DNA from: JAJPKK01 sp963844635 | Lineage (GTDB): Bacteria > Pseudomonadota > Alphaproteobacteria > Rhizobiales > Xanthobacteraceae | Assembly: GCA_963844635.1 (NCBI GenBank) | Contig: CAWJPD010000005.1 | Location: 682,001-746,000 of the forward strand | Length of the DNA stretch: 64,000 nt | Direction of reading: 5' to 3' | Shown here: positions 10,416 to 25,548 of the stretch, in pieces | Position numbering within the stretch: position 1 is the stretch's first letter | Layout of the letters: each line of letters opens with the position of its first letter | The notes under the pieces: generated by a model | Databases searched by the model: none | What the model saw: the letters and a program-made list of their open reading frames with translations, nothing else | What the model was told of the DNA's origin: nothing | Made by a program: the position numbers and the translations under genes

Positions 10416-11259
10416 AAGCTTCGTCGATGACCGGATTGCGCAGCGTGCCGATGCCGGAAATCTCGAGTTCCAGGACATCGCCGGCTTTCATCCAGACCGG
10501 CGGGTTGCGCCGGTGGCCGACCCCTGCCGGCGTCCCGGTGGCGATGATGTCGCCTGGCGCGAGGCTCGTGAAATCCGAGACGAACTTGATGATCTGCGGG
10601 ATCGAATAGATGAGCAGGTCGGTGCCGGAGCGCTGCATTTCGGCACCGTTCAAGCGCGTGACCAGTGTGAGCCGGGTGGCATTGGGAATCTCATCGGTCG
10701 TCACCAGGACGGGCCCGAGCGGTCCCGTGGCAGGGAAATTCTTGCCTGCGGTGACCGAGAACTTTTGGTAGTCGCGCACGCTGCCGTCGACGAAGCAGGT
10801 ATAGCCCGCCACGTGGCGCAGCGCTTCGCCCTCGGCGACATGTCGGCCGCTTTTGCCAATGACGACGGCGAGCTCGCCCTCGAAATCAAACTTTTCGGAA
10901 ACTTTTGGGCGCACCAACGGCGCACCGTGTCCGATAAGAGTGTCGGCGAGGCGCAGAAAAACGCTCGGCGCGGGAGCGACGTCGCGCCCGGTTTCTTCTG
11001 CATGGGAACGGTAATTGATGCCAACGCAGACGATGCGCCGCGGCTCGGGGATGACCGGAAGGAAGGTGATCTCGGAAATCGCGAAATCGGGGTGGGCACC
11101 GGCGATCGCGCGGCCGATTTCGTCGAGCGCTCCCGCGGCAAGGGCCTCCCGCAGCGTGGAAAAACGGCCGTCGAGCCGACGCGTCAGGTCCACGACCCCG
11201 TCGCCGACGACGGCCCCGAAAGCGGGCTTGCCGCGTGCGGTGTAACTCGCGATTTTCAT
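10414..11259 (-). CDS. Fumarylacetoacetate hydrolase family protein
   Basis: 281 residues, with an N-terminal cap region (MKIASYTARGKPAFGAVVGD) and the FAH fold. Family hallmarks are VCVGINYRSHAEE near residue 78, the metal-binding FDFEGELAVVIG near 124, the Asp in CFVDGSVRDYQKF near 157, and GDIIATGTPAGVGHRR near 240. Members of this size act as 2-keto-4-pentenoate hydratases, acylpyruvate hydrolases or oxaloacetate decarboxylases on products of aromatic or keto-acid breakdown. The exact substrate cannot be read from sequence. It is a single gene, divergent from the sigma-70-like gene at 11786. Intact, no frameshift. Confidence 0.92.
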   Translation of the reverse strand: MKIASYTARGKPAFGAVVGDGVVDLTRRLDGRFSTLREALAAGALDEIGRAIAGAHPDFAISEITFLPVIPEPRRIVCVGINYRSHAEETGRDVAPAPSVFLRLADTLIGHGAPLVRPKVSEKFDFEGELAVVIGKSGRHVAEGEALRHVAGYTCFVDGSVRDYQKFSVTAGKNFPATGPLGPVLVTTDEIPNATRLTLVTRLNGAEMQRSGTDLLIYSIPQIIKFVSDFTSLAPGDIIATGTPAGVGHRRNPPVWMKAGDVLELEISGIGTLRNPVIDEA

Positions 11260-11785
11260 GAGTTCCCCTGCTGAGGACTTGACCGGAACGAGCGTTTGCG
11301 TTCAAGCGCGAATAACAGACACCGTGACCCGATGCCCTGAAGTTGTCCGGTTGTTGCCCTAAAAGCGTCATCAAGCAAGGCCCGACATGACATGAGGTGT
11401 GGCGTCATGTTGCGTGCGTGTCTTCCAAGTGTGATGTTTTGCTTTGGGTTGTTCTCATAGGCTGCGAAGTCGGCCGCGTCGCATCGTTTGCCGCCGGAGA
11501 TGTTGAGGCGGAAAGAGTTGCCGTCGCCACCGCCGCGGATGCGGCGGGCGACGCACGCAACAGCGTTCGAGTCGCGAAATCGAGGGGGCGGCGCGGCGGT
11601 GCGGCTTGGACAGGCCGCCGCCGCCGACGGAGCGCCCAGAGCACGATTGCGTGTCGATGTGCCCCGGCGTGCGATTGCGCGGCTTCGCGTTTGGCTGCGC
11701 AGCGCCGATCTCGAATGGTTGTACGCGCAAGCCTCACCGGTGCGGGCCAAAACGGCGGGGCAGCTGCCAACGGCGGTGCTTACGG
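11260..11785. other. Divergent intergenic region
   Basis: 526 bases between the start of the FAH gene and the next plus-strand gene. It must hold both promoters. Frames here stay open because of high GC, but none shows a ribosome site or a recognisable protein. I see no RNA gene or repeat. Confidence 0.5.
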
Positions 11786-13267
11786 ATGAGCGATCTTCGC
11801 AAACATCAGGAAGCGTCCGGCCTTGGCGTGCGCGTGCAGACCATCATCGTTGCCGGCGAGACGCCGCAGGAGGCTGAAGGACCGGCGCGCCTCGATGAAG
11901 CGCTCCGATATGCAATTGCCCGCATCGAGGCCAATCCGCGCAATGTGGAGATCGTGGTCAGCGTGCTTGGCTGGGACGGGGGCGGCGCGCGCACCCTGGA
12001 GGAGGCCAGCCGGAAGTTTGCGGTCTCGCCGGATCGCATCAAGCAAATCGTCGCCGGCGCGATCGCCCGGATGAAGAAGGCCCAATTCGTGCCGGAGGTG
12101 GTCGAGCGCTCCCTTTCGCTCGCCGAAGAGATCGTTCCCATACTCGAAGTGGAGCTTTGCGAAGCCCTGCTCAATGCGCGGCTGTGTTTCGTGCGGTTTA
12201 CCTGTGACGCGCTGGTCACCGCCGCCCAGGTGCTGCACGGGCAATCACCGGTCGAAGACATCAGCATCGGAACGAGCCAGGCGCTGGTGCGCGCCGGAAC
12301 GGTGGCGCAGATCGATCGGCTGCGCGCAAGGTGCCGCGAGCTGGTACAGATGCGGGGCTGCCTCAACATCACCGACCTCGATGAAGAATCCGATCGCATT
12401 CTCAGCACGCGCCCCAGCCATCGCTTTGCCGTGGCGCTGGCGCGCAGCGCCGGTATGTTCGAATGGCTCGACCAGGAGAGCGGTTGGTTCTGGTATGTCT
12501 CCGAGGCGGGGTGCGGCAGGAACCCGCTGGTGACCTATATCAGGCGCGCCTTGGCGGAAACGCCGCGCCTGCAACTGGCGCAGCTTCAATCCGATATGTC
12601 GCGCGATCTGCAAGGCCTCACACCGGACTTGCCGCGCAACGTGGTGGCGGCGATCTGCAAGCGGCTTCTGTTCGCCCGCCTTGAAGGGGCCCTGTTGGCG
12701 CGCCTGGAGAACTTGCTGGCATGGGAAGTGGTCAAGGTCGAAGCGACGTTGGCGAAGACGGTGCGCAGGCACGGGGCCGTCCACGGAGCGCTCTCCGATG
12801 AACGCATCTTTGTCGGCTGGAAGCTTGACCCGCCAGCATTGACCAGCGGTGTTTTGCGGCTCCACGAACCGGTGAGTTCGCTGCTGGAAGGCGATTTCGA
12901 GCTCGTCACCATGGACGGTTACAAGCTCGGCGGCATGCAGATCCGCCAGCGCGCCTGCTGGGACATGCGGCCGCTTCTGGCCCGGGCCGGCGCACGGGCG
13001 GGCGACACGCTCATCATCGTATTCGACCAGCGCCGGCAGATGGCGGCCGGAATTCTGGGCGAGGACAAGTTTGTTGCGCAGGTGCTATCGCCGCAGCTTC
13101 AGATGCGTTCGCTCGCCGGAGACGCCGCCGACAACGCCATGAACGGGCATGCCTTGCCGGAGGAGAATGCCGGGGAGGAGGACAATGAGCTCTCGGCCGT
13201 CGAGGAACCCGACGAGGCCTATGAGGAGTGGGGCGATCACGACCGGTCTCTTCAGTCAGGGGACTGA
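11786..13267 (+). CDS. Orphan protein with sigma-70 region-4-like helix-turn-helix
   Basis: ATG 11786 is chosen over an upstream in-frame start because the protein becomes well structured there (MSDLRKHQEASGLGVRVQTI); length is 493 residues. Residues about 60-95 read RTLEEASRKFAVSPDRIKQI followed by VAGAIARMKK, close to the region 4 helix-turn-helix of sigma-70 factors that reads the -35 element. No region 2 is present, so it is not a complete sigma factor. The middle (WLDQESGWFWYVSEAGCGRN, then a Leu/Arg-rich helical stretch) looks like a winged-helix repeat. The C-terminal part has a beta-rich region (ERIFVGWKLDPPALTSGVLR-like) and an acidic tail. No partner gene is adjacent. A DNA-binding role is inferred; the function is unknown. 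Confidence 0.75.
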   Translation: MSDLRKHQEASGLGVRVQTIIVAGETPQEAEGPARLDEALRYAIARIEANPRNVEIVVSVLGWDGGGARTLEEASRKFAVSPDRIKQIVAGAIARMKKAQFVPEVVERSLSLAEEIVPILEVELCEALLNARLCFVRFTCDALVTAAQVLHGQSPVEDISIGTSQALVRAGTVAQIDRLRARCRELVQMRGCLNITDLDEESDRILSTRPSHRFAVALARSAGMFEWLDQESGWFWYVSEAGCGRNPLVTYIRRALAETPRLQLAQLQSDMSRDLQGLTPDLPRNVVAAICKRLLFARLEGALLARLENLLAWEVVKVEATLAKTVRRHGAVHGALSDERIFVGWKLDPPALTSGVLRLHEPVSSLLEGDFELVTMDGYKLGGMQIRQRACWDMRPLLARAGARAGDTLIIVFDQRRQMAAGILGEDKFVAQVLSPQLQMRSLAGDAADNAMNGHALPEENAGEEDNELSAVEEPDEAYEEWGDHDRSLQSGD

Positions 13268-13580
13268 TCACCGCTCTGCCGTCAGGCTGAACGCAGCCGG
13301 CAAAACAGCGTTTTGATCGCTATCGGCCACGCTTGGAAGACGGATTTACAAAATCTGCAAAGAAGGTGGTGCGCGTGAGCTCGCCTTGGAGATTCCAGGA
13401 TCGCACCGCCTCCTTTGATTCGGTTCGGCCACTGGAGTTGATGGAAAACTCCTGACATTCCTGACGACATACCATTCGTCCGTAAACCGCGCTCGTACAT
13501 GTCAGGGCGGTTCCGAGCAAATTGGAATGCGCGGCGCGCTACGCCGCCACGATCCGCCGTGGCAGGTACTCAGGCCGCTC
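13268..13580. other. Intergenic, nothing recognised
   Basis: 313 bases between the region-4-like gene and a small minus-strand gene. Neither strand shows a frame with a recognisable protein or a clear terminator. Confidence 0.5.
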
Positions 13581-13783
13581 TCACGCCGTCCTGCCACGCC
13601 ACCAGGCGAAGGCGAACATCACCACCGCGGCAGCCAGCGCGGCGATCCCGTGCTTGCTGTGGATGCGATCCGAGCCGCCTCAAAGCCCGGAACGAAGTCC
13701 GGCAGAGATCCGGCCGGAACGAGGAAATAGGCGGCCGCAACGCCGAGCAGGGCAAGCCCCAGCACGATGGCGATAAGCTTCAT
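13581..13783 (-). CDS. Small two-helix membrane protein, one frameshift
   Basis: ATG at 13783 sits behind a GGAGG ribosome site. The first helix is MKLIAIVLGLALLGVAAAYF, followed by VPAGSLPDFVPGFEA. Near 13675 one G is missing from a run. With it restored, the protein continues GSDRIHSKHGIAALAAAVVM and then FAFAWWRGRTA to a TGA at 13581. The repaired protein is about 67 residues with two membrane segments. It resembles small uncharacterised inner-membrane proteins of Bradyrhizobium relatives. No function known. Confidence 0.72.
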
Positions 13784-13895
13784 CGACGATATCCTCCGAT
13801 GGTTCAGGGTGGTCAAACGCGGGCCGATACCGGACCACTGCGACGATCGTGTGGCTCGCACTCATCTGCTTCAAACGGGCCGATCCATACTCACT

Positions 13896-14003
13896 TGGCG
13901 CATCATCTCGAAAGGTTGCAGACTTTGCGGACAAAGATCATGCGCAAAATCAAGGAGAACAGAGGGAGGCGGTTCATACGGAACGCATCCCGATCAAGGA
14001 CCG
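13896..14003. repeat. Interspersed repeat family A, copy A3, inverted
   Basis: Reads CGCATCATCTCGAAAGGTTG on the plus strand and ends GGAACGCATCCCGATCAAG, the reverse orientation of the copy at 10314 and more diverged. It is the only item seen in the 525-base gap 13784-14308 apart from the promoter of the next gene. Confidence 0.7.
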
Positions 14004-14308
14004 TCAGAGTCAGTGACTCACAGCATGCCCCGACCCCCCACACGCTTGGATGCGCCCGCGGGGGCATGCGCTTCCGCTTGGGCGGCCGAGTGGGATTCGC
14101 AGACAACAGATTGAATCAAAACGAGATTCAGCGGTAGTTGTGGCATCACGGATACAACTATCCGGAAATCAAGGCCCGGCCATCTGCCTCGCCACCGAAA
14201 CGCTTGCGCTTCAAGCATGTGCGGCTAAATTTGGCATGATCTGGGGTGTTGCCGCGTAGGCGAGTTCGTTGCGTCGTTCCGCGAAGCACGTGGGGGGAGC
14301 TTCTCTGC

Positions 14309-15339
14309 ATGCCGCCACTTGAAGCATCACTGCGCGGCTCGCTGCTCACGGGCGCATCCGCGCTCGCCCTGTCCATTTCGGCTTTCAGCGCACGCGCCCA
14401 GGGCGTGATACCGCCGCAACAACCCACATGGCTGGTGTGGATTGAAGGAGGTTCACTCTACACCTCGGGAGGCAACTACAACGTTCCTTCGCTGCCGAAC
14501 CTGGGGTCGCCGTTCTTCTCCTTCGCTCCCTCGCGCGGCGTGGAAGGGGCGGCCGGCTTCGAATACCATGCGCCTGCGCAGCCGTGGCATTTCGTTTTCG
14601 ACATCCAAGGCGGCATCACGAGTTGGGCGACCAAGAATAACACTTCGCATGGAACGTATGCGTCAGTCGTACCCGGTTATACCGACCATAAATTCTTCCA
14701 TTCCACCAACAGCGCCGAGACCGCTCGTGAGCGAGAAAATCACGCCGCGATGGACTTCATGATCGGGCGCGATTTCGGATTGGGCCTCCTCGGCATCGGT
14801 CAATTGCAATTCGGAGCGCGAATTGCGGACCTCAGCGCGACCGCCAACGGGTTCCAGACGGAGTCGAAATTTCATTCAACGCAAACGGCGTCCTATTACC
14901 TTCCAGCCTACCATCTTGCGGGGTCGGGCACGGCAAACGAGACCGCTGATGCAACCTGGAAGAGCCGCTTTTTCGGCGCCGGACCTCGCATCGCTCTGGT
15001 CGACAGCATCCCGTTTGGCGGCTTCTGGTCGATCGATTTTGCCGCCGGCGTTGCCGGCCTGTTGGGCAACCGCCGCTCGGTTCTTCCGTCACAATCGCCT
15101 CGACGGGATCGCCCGGCGCGACACTCTATGGCAGCAACAATTCCACCCCGTTCATATTCAATACCGACGGCTTCGCCGCACTCTCTTACGCCTTGTCCAG
15201 CAACTACAAGCTCAGTGCCGGCATTCGCGCGGACTACTACGCGAACGCGCTCACGACCTACAATATCGCGACCGGCGGCACCGCCAATGTAAGCCGCACC
15301 TACTGGGGCCCCTTCTTGCGGTTGACCGGCCAGTTCTGA
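14309..15339 (+). CDS. Outer-membrane beta-barrel protein, one frameshift
   Basis: ATG 14309 follows a GGGGGGAG ribosome site. A signal peptide (LLTGASALALSISAFSARAQ) precedes alternating beta strands such as WHFVFDIQGGITSW and FWSIDFAAGVAGLLGN. The frame breaks at about 15080, where one G seems missing from TCGGTTC. The next frame continues GSSVTIASTGSPGATLYGSN and ends YWGPFLRLTGQF, with a terminal Phe typical of barrels recognised by BamA. Repaired length is about 343 residues. The family looks like the Lpg1974-type porins or related MOMP-like proteins, but I cannot name it firmly. The final strand AALSYALSSNYKLSAGIRAD supports a pore or surface role. Confidence 0.78.
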
Positions 15340-15385
15340 CGGCGCAGTCTGGCCGGCGATCGTTCACGGGAGCGCCCGTTCCGGC

Positions 15386-16834
15386 ATGCACGTACTCGAA
15401 CCTTTGCTTTTTCATGCGCGCCTTCAGCCGGAGGCGACGGCGCTGTGCGTGCCCGGCCGTAACATGGTCACGTACGGTCAGCTTGCCGAACAGATGAACA
15501 ATGTCGCCCGCCGCGCGCTTTCATTCGGCCTTCGGCCCGGGAGCGTCGTCGCGCTGTCGATCGAGGAGCCGCTCGCTCATGCGGTAGTCATTCTCGGCCT
15601 TACCCTCGCGGGCATGGTGACGGCGTCGGTGATGCGAGGGCGGCCGCCGCGTGGCCTCAAGTTCGACGGCGTGATCAGCAACAACCTTCCGTCGTTCGTC
15701 CCCGGGGTCCCTGCGCTGCCGCTCGACCTGACCTGGTTCGCTGGGACTGGCAAGCCCGTCGAGATGGCTCCATCGAGTATTGATGCGGCGGATCAAGCCT
15801 GCCGGATCGTATTCACCTCTGGGACCACGGGCAGCGCAAAAGCCGTGGCCCTTTCCCACCGCATCGTGCTGGCCCGTACCGCACTGTATGGGCGGTTAAT
15901 GCCAAAAATCCATTCGCGCCTGTTTTCGAGCATGCCGCTCGCGAATGGGGGCAGCATGGACGGGCTTGCCGGCGTCCTTGGCGCGGGCGCCACTATTTAT
16001 TTCGCCACCGACAAGGTGGAAGATACGCTGCGCTCGTTCGAGGCATTCCGGATGGAGGCAATGGGCGGCAGTCCGGCGATTCTGGCCCACCTCCTGGACA
16101 GCCTCGACCGCTTTCCCGAACTGGAATATCAGTTCGATACCATGGTCACGGGCGGCGGCATGTTGCGACCGTCGCTGGTCCGGCGCCTGCGGCCGCGCCT
16201 CTGCCGGCATCTGTACAACGCCTATGGTTCGACCGAGGCCGGCATGTGTGCTTTCGCGCCAGCCCAGCAAATCGCGGACATACCGGGAGCGGTCGGTTAC
16301 GTAGTGCCAGGCGCACGCATCGAGATCGTCGACGAAAACGATCGGGCGGTGCCGGCGAACGCCGAGGGCATCATTCGGACCGCGACTGAATATGCCGTAT
16401 CTTCATATGTGAACGCTCCGGAACATTCGTCCCGAGTGTTTCGCGATGGCTGGGTTTATCCGGGAGACACCGGCTCTCTCACGCCTGACAATCTGCTGAT
16501 CGTTTCGGGCCGTCAGGAGCAGGTCTTGAATGTCGGCGGCGGAAAATTGGCGCTTGAGAAGCTCGAGGCCGCCCTGAGTTCCTTCGCGGGCGTGACGGAG
16601 GCCGCGGCATTGATCGAGCCCGGCGAGGCCGGAATTGAAGAAGTCTGGGCGGCCCTGGTATCTCCGGGAAAAATCGATCTTGAAGCTCTGCGGACCCATT
16701 GCCGTTCTCGGGTGCCCCCGGTCTTTGTGCCGGCCCGCGCCGTCCAGGTCGAAGCGCTTCCGGTGAACGAAAGCGGCAAAATCGATCGGGACAAATTGAG
16801 GCAGATGGTTTTCAGTGCCCTCGCCGTGCATTGA
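15386..16834 (+). CDS. AMP-binding (ANL) enzyme, acyl-CoA ligase-like
   Basis: 482 residues with the core motifs of adenylate-forming enzymes: phosphate loop VFTSGTTGSAKAVALSH near residue 142, NAYGSTEAG near 279, VYPGDTGSL near 359, and the catalytic C-terminal Lys in NESGKIDRDKL near 463. It activates a carboxylate as acyl-AMP and transfers it to CoA or a carrier; substrate unknown. At 482 residues it is slightly shorter than typical long-chain ligases. The phosphate loop has SAK where SPK or KPK is usual, a modest deviation. No carrier protein or condensing enzyme lies near. It begins 46 bases after the barrel gene. Confidence 0.88.
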   Translation: MHVLEPLLFHARLQPEATALCVPGRNMVTYGQLAEQMNNVARRALSFGLRPGSVVALSIEEPLAHAVVILGLTLAGMVTASVMRGRPPRGLKFDGVISNNLPSFVPGVPALPLDLTWFAGTGKPVEMAPSSIDAADQACRIVFTSGTTGSAKAVALSHRIVLARTALYGRLMPKIHSRLFSSMPLANGGSMDGLAGVLGAGATIYFATDKVEDTLRSFEAFRMEAMGGSPAILAHLLDSLDRFPELEYQFDTMVTGGGMLRPSLVRRLRPRLCRHLYNAYGSTEAGMCAFAPAQQIADIPGAVGYVVPGARIEIVDENDRAVPANAEGIIRTATEYAVSSYVNAPEHSSRVFRDGWVYPGDTGSLTPDNLLIVSGRQEQVLNVGGGKLALEKLEAALSSFAGVTEAAALIEPGEAGIEEVWAALVSPGKIDLEALRTHCRSRVPPVFVPARAVQVEALPVNESGKIDRDKLRQMVFSALAVH

Positions 16835-16893
16835 TGCCTTGTCGTGGCGCGGCCGGTGAATGTGTTCGAGCTACTTTAGACCGTTGTAGCGAT

Positions 16894-17583
16894 CTAAGGC
16901 GCGCCGCGCAGCACGATGCGGTCGCCGCGCACGTCCCATCCCTGCAGCCGGGTTAGAAAGCTCATCCCGAGCAGGCTGATCCTGAGCTGACCGGGCTGCG
17001 CGACCAGCGCCGGGACCGAACGTTCGACAATGCCGCCGATCGCGATCCGGTCGAGAGTCACGGGCGCTGCCTGCGCGCGACCATTCGCGGTCTCCACCGG
17101 GACGGAGTAGCGCATCAATTCAAGCGGCAGACCAGCAGCGAGTGCCGCCTCGCGCGTCAGCATCACCGAACTCGCGCCGGTGTCGAGCAGCATCGCCACC
17201 CTCGCCCCATTTATCTCGGTCGTAATCTGGAAATCGCCGTTCGCAGTCCGCGCGACCTCGACCGTTTCCCCGCGTGCGATCGCGCGCCCGGGCACGAGCT
17301 CCGCCATGACGCGGTCACTCACATCCTTGAGTTCGAAACGATAGGTATAGATGGCGACCAGCACCAGAGCGACCGCAACCCATAGCAAACCCGCCTGGAG
17401 CGCCTCGCCCAGCCGGTTCCGAAACAGCCGCAGCAGGCCGGCACCGACAAGGACCAGAAAACCGGTCTGATAGACAAGCGAGACCAGACGGCCCTGATCG
17501 AGCCCGGTCACATCGCCGCCGCGGCCAGCCACGAGTGCGATCAATCCGGCGATCATTGCCAACAGCAGAATGATCTTCATCAT
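16894..17583 (-). CDS. Retropepsin-like aspartic protease, membrane anchored (TIGR02281 type)
   Basis: 229 residues. There are three N-terminal membrane segments (about 3-20, 38-53 and 64-82), then an extracytoplasmic domain with MLLDTGASSVMLT, where Asp134 is the catalytic residue of single-domain clan AA proteases. RISLLGMSFLTRLQGWDVRG near the C-terminus matches the second conserved block. These half-size enzymes are expected to work as dimers in the periplasm. The substrate is unknown. It is divergent from the kelch gene, and repeat copy B1 lies in the gap. Confidence 0.9.
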   Translation of the reverse strand: MMKIILLLAMIAGLIALVAGRGGDVTGLDQGRLVSLVYQTGFLVLVGAGLLRLFRNRLGEALQAGLLWVAVALVLVAIYTYRFELKDVSDRVMAELVPGRAIARGETVEVARTANGDFQITTEINGARVAMLLDTGASSVMLTREAALAAGLPLELMRYSVPVETANGRAQAAPVTLDRIAIGGIVERSVPALVAQPGQLRISLLGMSFLTRLQGWDVRGDRIVLRGAP

Positions 17584-17664
17584 AGCGTCGATCTACGTCG
17601 CAGAACGCGCCAAACCCTGGCCCGAGCCGCCCCACGGTCCCGCGGCATCGGCGAATAGGACGGG

Positions 17665-17764
17665 TAGGGCTCCGCGAAAATAACCGCTCCGACACTCTGC
17701 AAATCAGCAACTTGGTGTGGCGAACGAGCCGGCACCCAACTCGGTTATTTTCGCGGGTACCCTA
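17665..17764. repeat. Palindromic repeat family B, copy B1
   Basis: About 100 bases bounded by inverted ends CCGCGAAAATAACCG and CGGTTATTTTCGCGGG, the latter running into GTACCCT. A second copy lies at 48356. It sits in the 331-base divergent gap between the protease and kelch genes, so it may carry promoter or attenuator signals. Confidence 0.8.
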
Positions 17765-17914
17765 AATAGCCGCATGCCGCCGATTCGGGTAGCTTGAGCG
17801 GCGCCGCAGTGTAAACCCATAAAGCATCCGGCGCGCAGTCGCTGTCCCGGGAAAACACCCTTCAGGGCTGGCAATTCGGCACGATCGCGCTCCACGACCT
17901 AAAGGGAGGATCCC

Positions 17915-18893
17915 ATGAAAATGCGTCACCTCGTTGCCGCCTTGGCCTGCGCCGGCGCGATCTCCGTGCTGGGCATGGTGGCAAAGCCGGCCGCTCAAGA
18001 CGGCAATCAACAGGGAAGCTGGACCCAGAAGGCGCCGATGCCGACGGCCCGAAACGAGGTGTCCGCCGCCTACCTGAACGGAAAGGTTTATGTCCTTGGC
18101 GGAAGCATCAACCGCGTTTCGGTTCCCCATGTCGAGGAATACGATATCGCGACCGACAAATGGACTCAGCGCATGCCGACGCTGCGCGGCCTCGACCACA
18201 TGGGCATCGCAGTGGTTAACGGCAAGATCATCACGGTGGGTGGCTTCACCGCATCTGTCCATGCCTATCCACAGGTAGATGTATACGAATACGATCCGGC
18301 CGCAAATTCGTGGCGCCCGCTGGCGCCGATGAAAGCTCCGCGGGCCTCGGTCGGCGTCGCCGTGGTCGACGGGAAAGTGCATGCCATTGGTGGGCGCGAC
18401 CCCATGGGCAAGACACTGACCACGCACGAAGTCTATGACCCTGCCACCAACAAATGGACGGATGCCACGCCACTGCCGACCCCGCGCGATCACATGGCGA
18501 CGGTCGCGGTCGATGGAAAAATCCACGTGATCGGCGGCCGCGTGACAGAGTCCTGCCGAGCCGGTCGGCCGCCACGACGTGTACGATCCGGCAAGCAATT
18601 CCTGGAGTTCGGCACCGCCGCTTCCGACGCCACGCAGCGGCGTGTTCTCGACTTTTTACAAGGGCCTGATCTTGGTGCTCGGCGGCGAGTTCCCGCCGCA
18701 GAATCGTACATTCAATGAAAACGAGGGGTTTGACGTCAAGTCAGGCACCTGGCGAACCCTCGCCCCGCTGCCGCCCGGCCGCCATGCCACGGCAGCGGTG
18801 ACTGACGGGAACAATGTGTACATCGCTGGCGGTTCGCTCAAGCCGGGTTCCGGAGAGGTAACCGACCAGCTGATCGTATTTCACCTACCGTGA
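17915..18893 (+). CDS. Secreted kelch-repeat protein, one frameshift
   Basis: ATG 17915 follows GGGAGGA. A signal peptide (1-28) precedes about six kelch blades with repeating patterns such as GKVYVLGG, GKIITVGG, GKVHAIGG and GKIHVIGG, each followed by YDPAxNxW. The frame breaks near 18551, where a C seems missing from TCCTGCC. The next frame gives PAEPVGRHDVYDPASNSWSS and ends TDQLIVFHLP. Repaired length is about 325 residues, forming one six-bladed propeller. Kelch propellers bind proteins or carry galactose-oxidase-type activity; no copper-ligand set is evident. Likely periplasmic or secreted. Confidence 0.85.
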
Positions 18894-19191
18894 AGGCTCA
18901 GAAAGAGCCCGCCCAAGGAACTTTCTCTCAGCAGGAGTAAAAATTTACCTTCCTGTCGCTTTCCAACGCGAATGACAAAAAAAAATGCAAGCCCGTCCGG
19001 AACCGAACGGGGACCCGCACGTTTGCGCTCGGCGGCTCCTCGGGAAATCAGGGATGGGCCGTTGTGAAGCGACGCTCGGGCGTCGGATGCCGAAGCCAGC
19101 GACAAGCCTTGCCTGCACCTCGGATCGGGTCCATGAGGCCATCCTTATGCGCGGGCGCAGCGGCGTACGGTAGCACCATTGGAGGGCAGGG
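18894..19191. other. Intergenic upstream of the poly-HAMP kinase
   Basis: 298 bases. An imperfect hairpin (CCCGTCCGG with CCGAACGGG, near 18996-19015) lies beside a run of eight A at 18977-18985. Read on the minus strand that would resemble a terminator, but no minus-strand gene feeds into it. GGAGGGCAGG precedes the kinase start. Confidence 0.4.
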
Positions 19192-25535
<6,344 letters not shown>

Positions 25536-25548
25536 GCGGAGACGGCCC

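Noticed and set aside
10300..11274. Plus-strand frame opposite the FAH gene
   Set aside because: The minus strand holds an intact, motif-complete FAH protein; the plus frame has no recognisable features.
18977..19015. Minus-strand terminator
   Set aside because: The hairpin is imperfect with a tiny loop and no minus-strand gene runs into it.
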